Part shown: positions 62,390 through 64,000 of the stretch, piece by piece
Layout: each line of letters starts with the position of its first letter
Numbering within the stretch: the stretch's first letter is position 1
Origin: Paenibacillus sp. BIC5C1
Lineage (GTDB): Bacteria; Bacillota; Bacilli; Paenibacillales; Paenibacillaceae
Assembly (NCBI RefSeq): GCF_032399705.1
Contig: NZ_CP135922.1
Span: 1,116,001-1,180,000, forward strand
Length of the DNA stretch: 64,000 nt
Direction: 5' to 3'
Made by a program: the position numbers and the translations under genes
Notes under the pieces: model-generated
What the model saw: the letters and a program-made list of their open reading frames with translations, nothing else
Databases searched by the model: none
What the model was told of the DNA's origin: nothing

Positions 62390-62572
62390 GGCCTCAAGAC
62401 CTCCTGCTTGTAAATTGGATAAAATAAAATAGAATTGATTAGATTTATAACTAATTATATTATTGTCTAATTTATAACCGCAATGATTTTCTTTGGCAAG
62501 GGTGAAATACATCGCCGAGACTTGCTACAATGGAGAAAAGTGAGGATCGTTGCAGCAACGGAGGTGCAGGCA

Positions 62573-63583
62573 TTGGAAACCAAACATTGGACAGGCAGTC
62601 TGTTTCAGGAGAAACTTCGCACAGAGGATTATGGACCACGTTTCTACGCGTATTATTACAAGCAATGGGACAACTACCAGATGTCCTATCACGATCATGA
62701 TTCCACGGAGATCATGTATATTATTTCGGGAATGTGCCGGGTCGATGTACAGTTGCCGGATGGCAGCTCGGAACAGGCAGTATTGAAAAAAGGGCAGTTC
62801 ATTCTGCTGGACGCGGGGGTTCCACACCGTCTGCTGGTGCAGGATGGCGTACCGTGCCGCATGCTGAATGTGGAATTTGGAGTTACCAGATCGGAGCCAG
62901 GGCATCCATCCATTCGCCAGCTCGCGCTGGAAGAAGAAGAAGTCCATGCATTTCTATCCCATGCCTCGCCTTATCTGGTTTTGCCTGACCCGGAGGAGGT
63001 GTACCACATTATGAAAAGCCTGGTGCTGGAGCTGGATCAGCGCGGACTGATCGAGCAGGGACGATCTTCTGCAACCATGCGGATCATTCCGCCGGAGGAA
63101 CGCTCGCATCATCGCGAAGCCCGTGATCTGAAGTCGCCTGAGCAAGGTACGCTGGTACGCACGTTGTTTATCCAACTGCTCGTTCGGGTCGCACGACTTC
63201 GCGGGGAAATCAACCGAAGTGCGCTGGATCAGACGGAGTTGTACGTAAAACGGACGATTGAATTCATGCATCACAATATGGATCGCAATATTCAAATGAA
63301 GGATATCGCAGCTGCGGTGAATCTGCATCCAGGCTATTTACACCGTATTTTTCGCCAGCACACGAAGCGTACGCCTACCGATTATCTCACGATGCTCCGA
63401 ATGGAAAAGGCGAAGATGCTGCTGCAGCAGACCAATATTCCAATCTCCGAAATTTCCGATTACGTGGGCGTGGGGAGCAGACAATATTTTCATATGTTAT
63501 TCAAGAAATATACAGGCCGAACTCCGGTTGAATTCCGTTCCTCGATGGAGCGACATGTCAGTCATTATCCCGCTGAAGAATAA
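62573..63583 (+). CDS. AraC-family transcriptional regulator
   Basis: 336 residues from TTG 62573, chosen for GGAGGTG at 62560-62566; a frame back to 62483 lacks a site. N-terminal cupin (about 25-110: YYYKQWDNYQMSYHDHDSTEIMYIISGMCRVDVQLPDG, KGQFILLDAGVPHRL) and C-terminal AraC domain (about 235-330: MKDIAAAVNLHPGYLHRIFRQHTKRTPTDYLTMLRMEKAKMLL, ISDYVGVGSRQYFHMLFKKYTGRTPVEFR). Co-directional with the GH4 gene 199 bases downstream, which it may control. Confidence 0.86.
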   Translation: METKHWTGSLFQEKLRTEDYGPRFYAYYYKQWDNYQMSYHDHDSTEIMYIISGMCRVDVQLPDGSSEQAVLKKGQFILLDAGVPHRLLVQDGVPCRMLNVEFGVTRSEPGHPSIRQLALEEEEVHAFLSHASPYLVLPDPEEVYHIMKSLVLELDQRGLIEQGRSSATMRIIPPEERSHHREARDLKSPEQGTLVRTLFIQLLVRVARLRGEINRSALDQTELYVKRTIEFMHHNMDRNIQMKDIAAAVNLHPGYLHRIFRQHTKRTPTDYLTMLRMEKAKMLLQQTNIPISEISDYVGVGSRQYFHMLFKKYTGRTPVEFRSSMERHVSHYPAEE

Positions 63584-63781
63584 ATCGTGCAGTTTATCTG
63601 GAAAGTACGGCGCGGTGGATGCTAAAGGTGAAAAAGATTTAAAAGTGAGGATTTTTGACAACCTCAATGTGAAGAGGTGATGATATTGATAACGCTTCCT
63701 TACAACCCGTTGCTACAATGATTTCATGTAGTGAGATCATTAACCGGGGCGAATATACTCGGATTACGGGAGGAACTGTGC

Positions 63782-64000
63782 ATGTCGTTTAAAGTGGCAT
63801 TTATCGGGGCGGGCAGTATCGGATTTACACGGGGGTTGCTGCGGGATTTGCTCGCGGTATCGGAATTCAACAATATTGAGATTGCGTTCTGTGATATCAA
63901 TCAGCACAATCTGGACATGGTTACCGAGCTATGTCAGCGCGATATCCGCGAGAATGGACTGAATATTCAGATTCAGCCGACAACAGACCGGAGAGAAGCG
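63782..64000 (+). CDS. GH4-family glycosidase (alpha-galactosidase/alpha-glucosidase-like), partial
   Basis: First 73 residues, cut by the window end. GGAGGAAC precedes ATG 63782. It begins MSFKVAFIGAGSIGFTRGLLRDLLAV, the NAD-binding Rossmann motif GAGS(I) of glycoside hydrolase family 4, followed by IEIAFCDINQHNLDMVTELCQRD. Family 4 enzymes use NAD+ and a divalent metal in the cytoplasm. Alpha-galactosidase (MelA-like) is the best guess; galacturonidase is possible given the pectinase nearby. Confidence 0.8.
   Translation, partial: MSFKVAFIGAGSIGFTRGLLRDLLAVSEFNNIEIAFCDINQHNLDMVTELCQRDIRENGLNIQIQPTTDRREA

Noticed and set aside
1..64000. tRNA, rRNA, CRISPR arrays, prophage or integrative element ends
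   Set aside because: None seen: no repeat-spacer pattern, no cloverleaf or rRNA-like sequence, no integrase gene; the only mobile element is the IS3 copy.

Overview
The window looks like a chromosomal segment of a Paenibacillus-type, spore-forming Gram-positive bacterium. The reasons are strong GGAGG ribosome binding sites, frequent TTG/GTG starts, a gerB-gerA-gerC spore-germination operon, many lipoproteins with a clear lipobox, several AraC/LacI regulators beside carbohydrate genes, and secreted polysaccharide-degrading enzymes (GH6 cellulase with CBM3, PL11 rhamnogalacturonan lyase). No rRNA, tRNA, CRISPR array or prophage was seen.

Layout. 1-5.3 kb: an AT-rich fragment with two poorly supported hypothetical genes, a galactokinase, then a Btr-like AraC regulator and a Fur-boxed siderophore-binding lipoprotein. 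5.4-8.9 kb: small membrane and lipoprotein genes around a compact type VII secretion-like module (lipoprotein, lipase with a helical C-terminus, WXG100 partner). 9.2-11.8 kb: an ABC-2 exporter with its TetR regulator and a promoter flanked by two matching palindromes. 11.9-15.7 kb: germinant receptor operon. 15.9-24.8 kb: a 3-hydroxyisobutyrate-type dehydrogenase, a NERD protein, a lipoprotein, a heterodimeric ABC exporter with complementary degenerate sites, and a divergent oxidoreductase/TetR pair sharing a 44-bp palindrome.

24.9-33.1 kb is a coherent carbohydrate regulon: a secreted DUF4832-type protein is divergent from Gfo/Idh - MalF-type permease - MalG-type permease - solute-binding protein, followed by lacI. 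Five copies of an 11-bp palindrome TTTGC(C/G)GCAAA (one imperfect) flank both divergent promoters and the lacI promoter, so the operator can be read directly from the sequence. 33.1-37.5 kb: an Arr rifampin ADP-ribosyltransferase and an AraC-regulated operon (cytoplasmic CBM9-like protein, sugar isomerase-like protein, Gfo/Idh dehydrogenase). 37.6-43.1 kb: a 5'-nucleotidase-like enzyme divergent from phnD-phnC-phnE-phnE.

43.3-45 kb: a small orphan gene and an intact IS3-family element (43641-44941, GGAG target duplication) that landed in the loop of an intrinsic terminator and split it. 45-48.5 kb: a large secreted multidomain protein and an ECF sigma factor whose stop codon sits in the centre of its own terminator. 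48.7-55.5 kb: a two-component system, a predicted propeller-like membrane protein and a MacAB/YknXYZ-like ABC system. 55.5-64 kb: the GH6 cellulase with an unusual leader region, the PL11 lyase, a histidine phosphatase, an AraC regulator and the start of a GH4 glycosidase.

All calls rest on reading the sequence and the translated proteins. No database search was run, so family names are recognition by motif and architecture.
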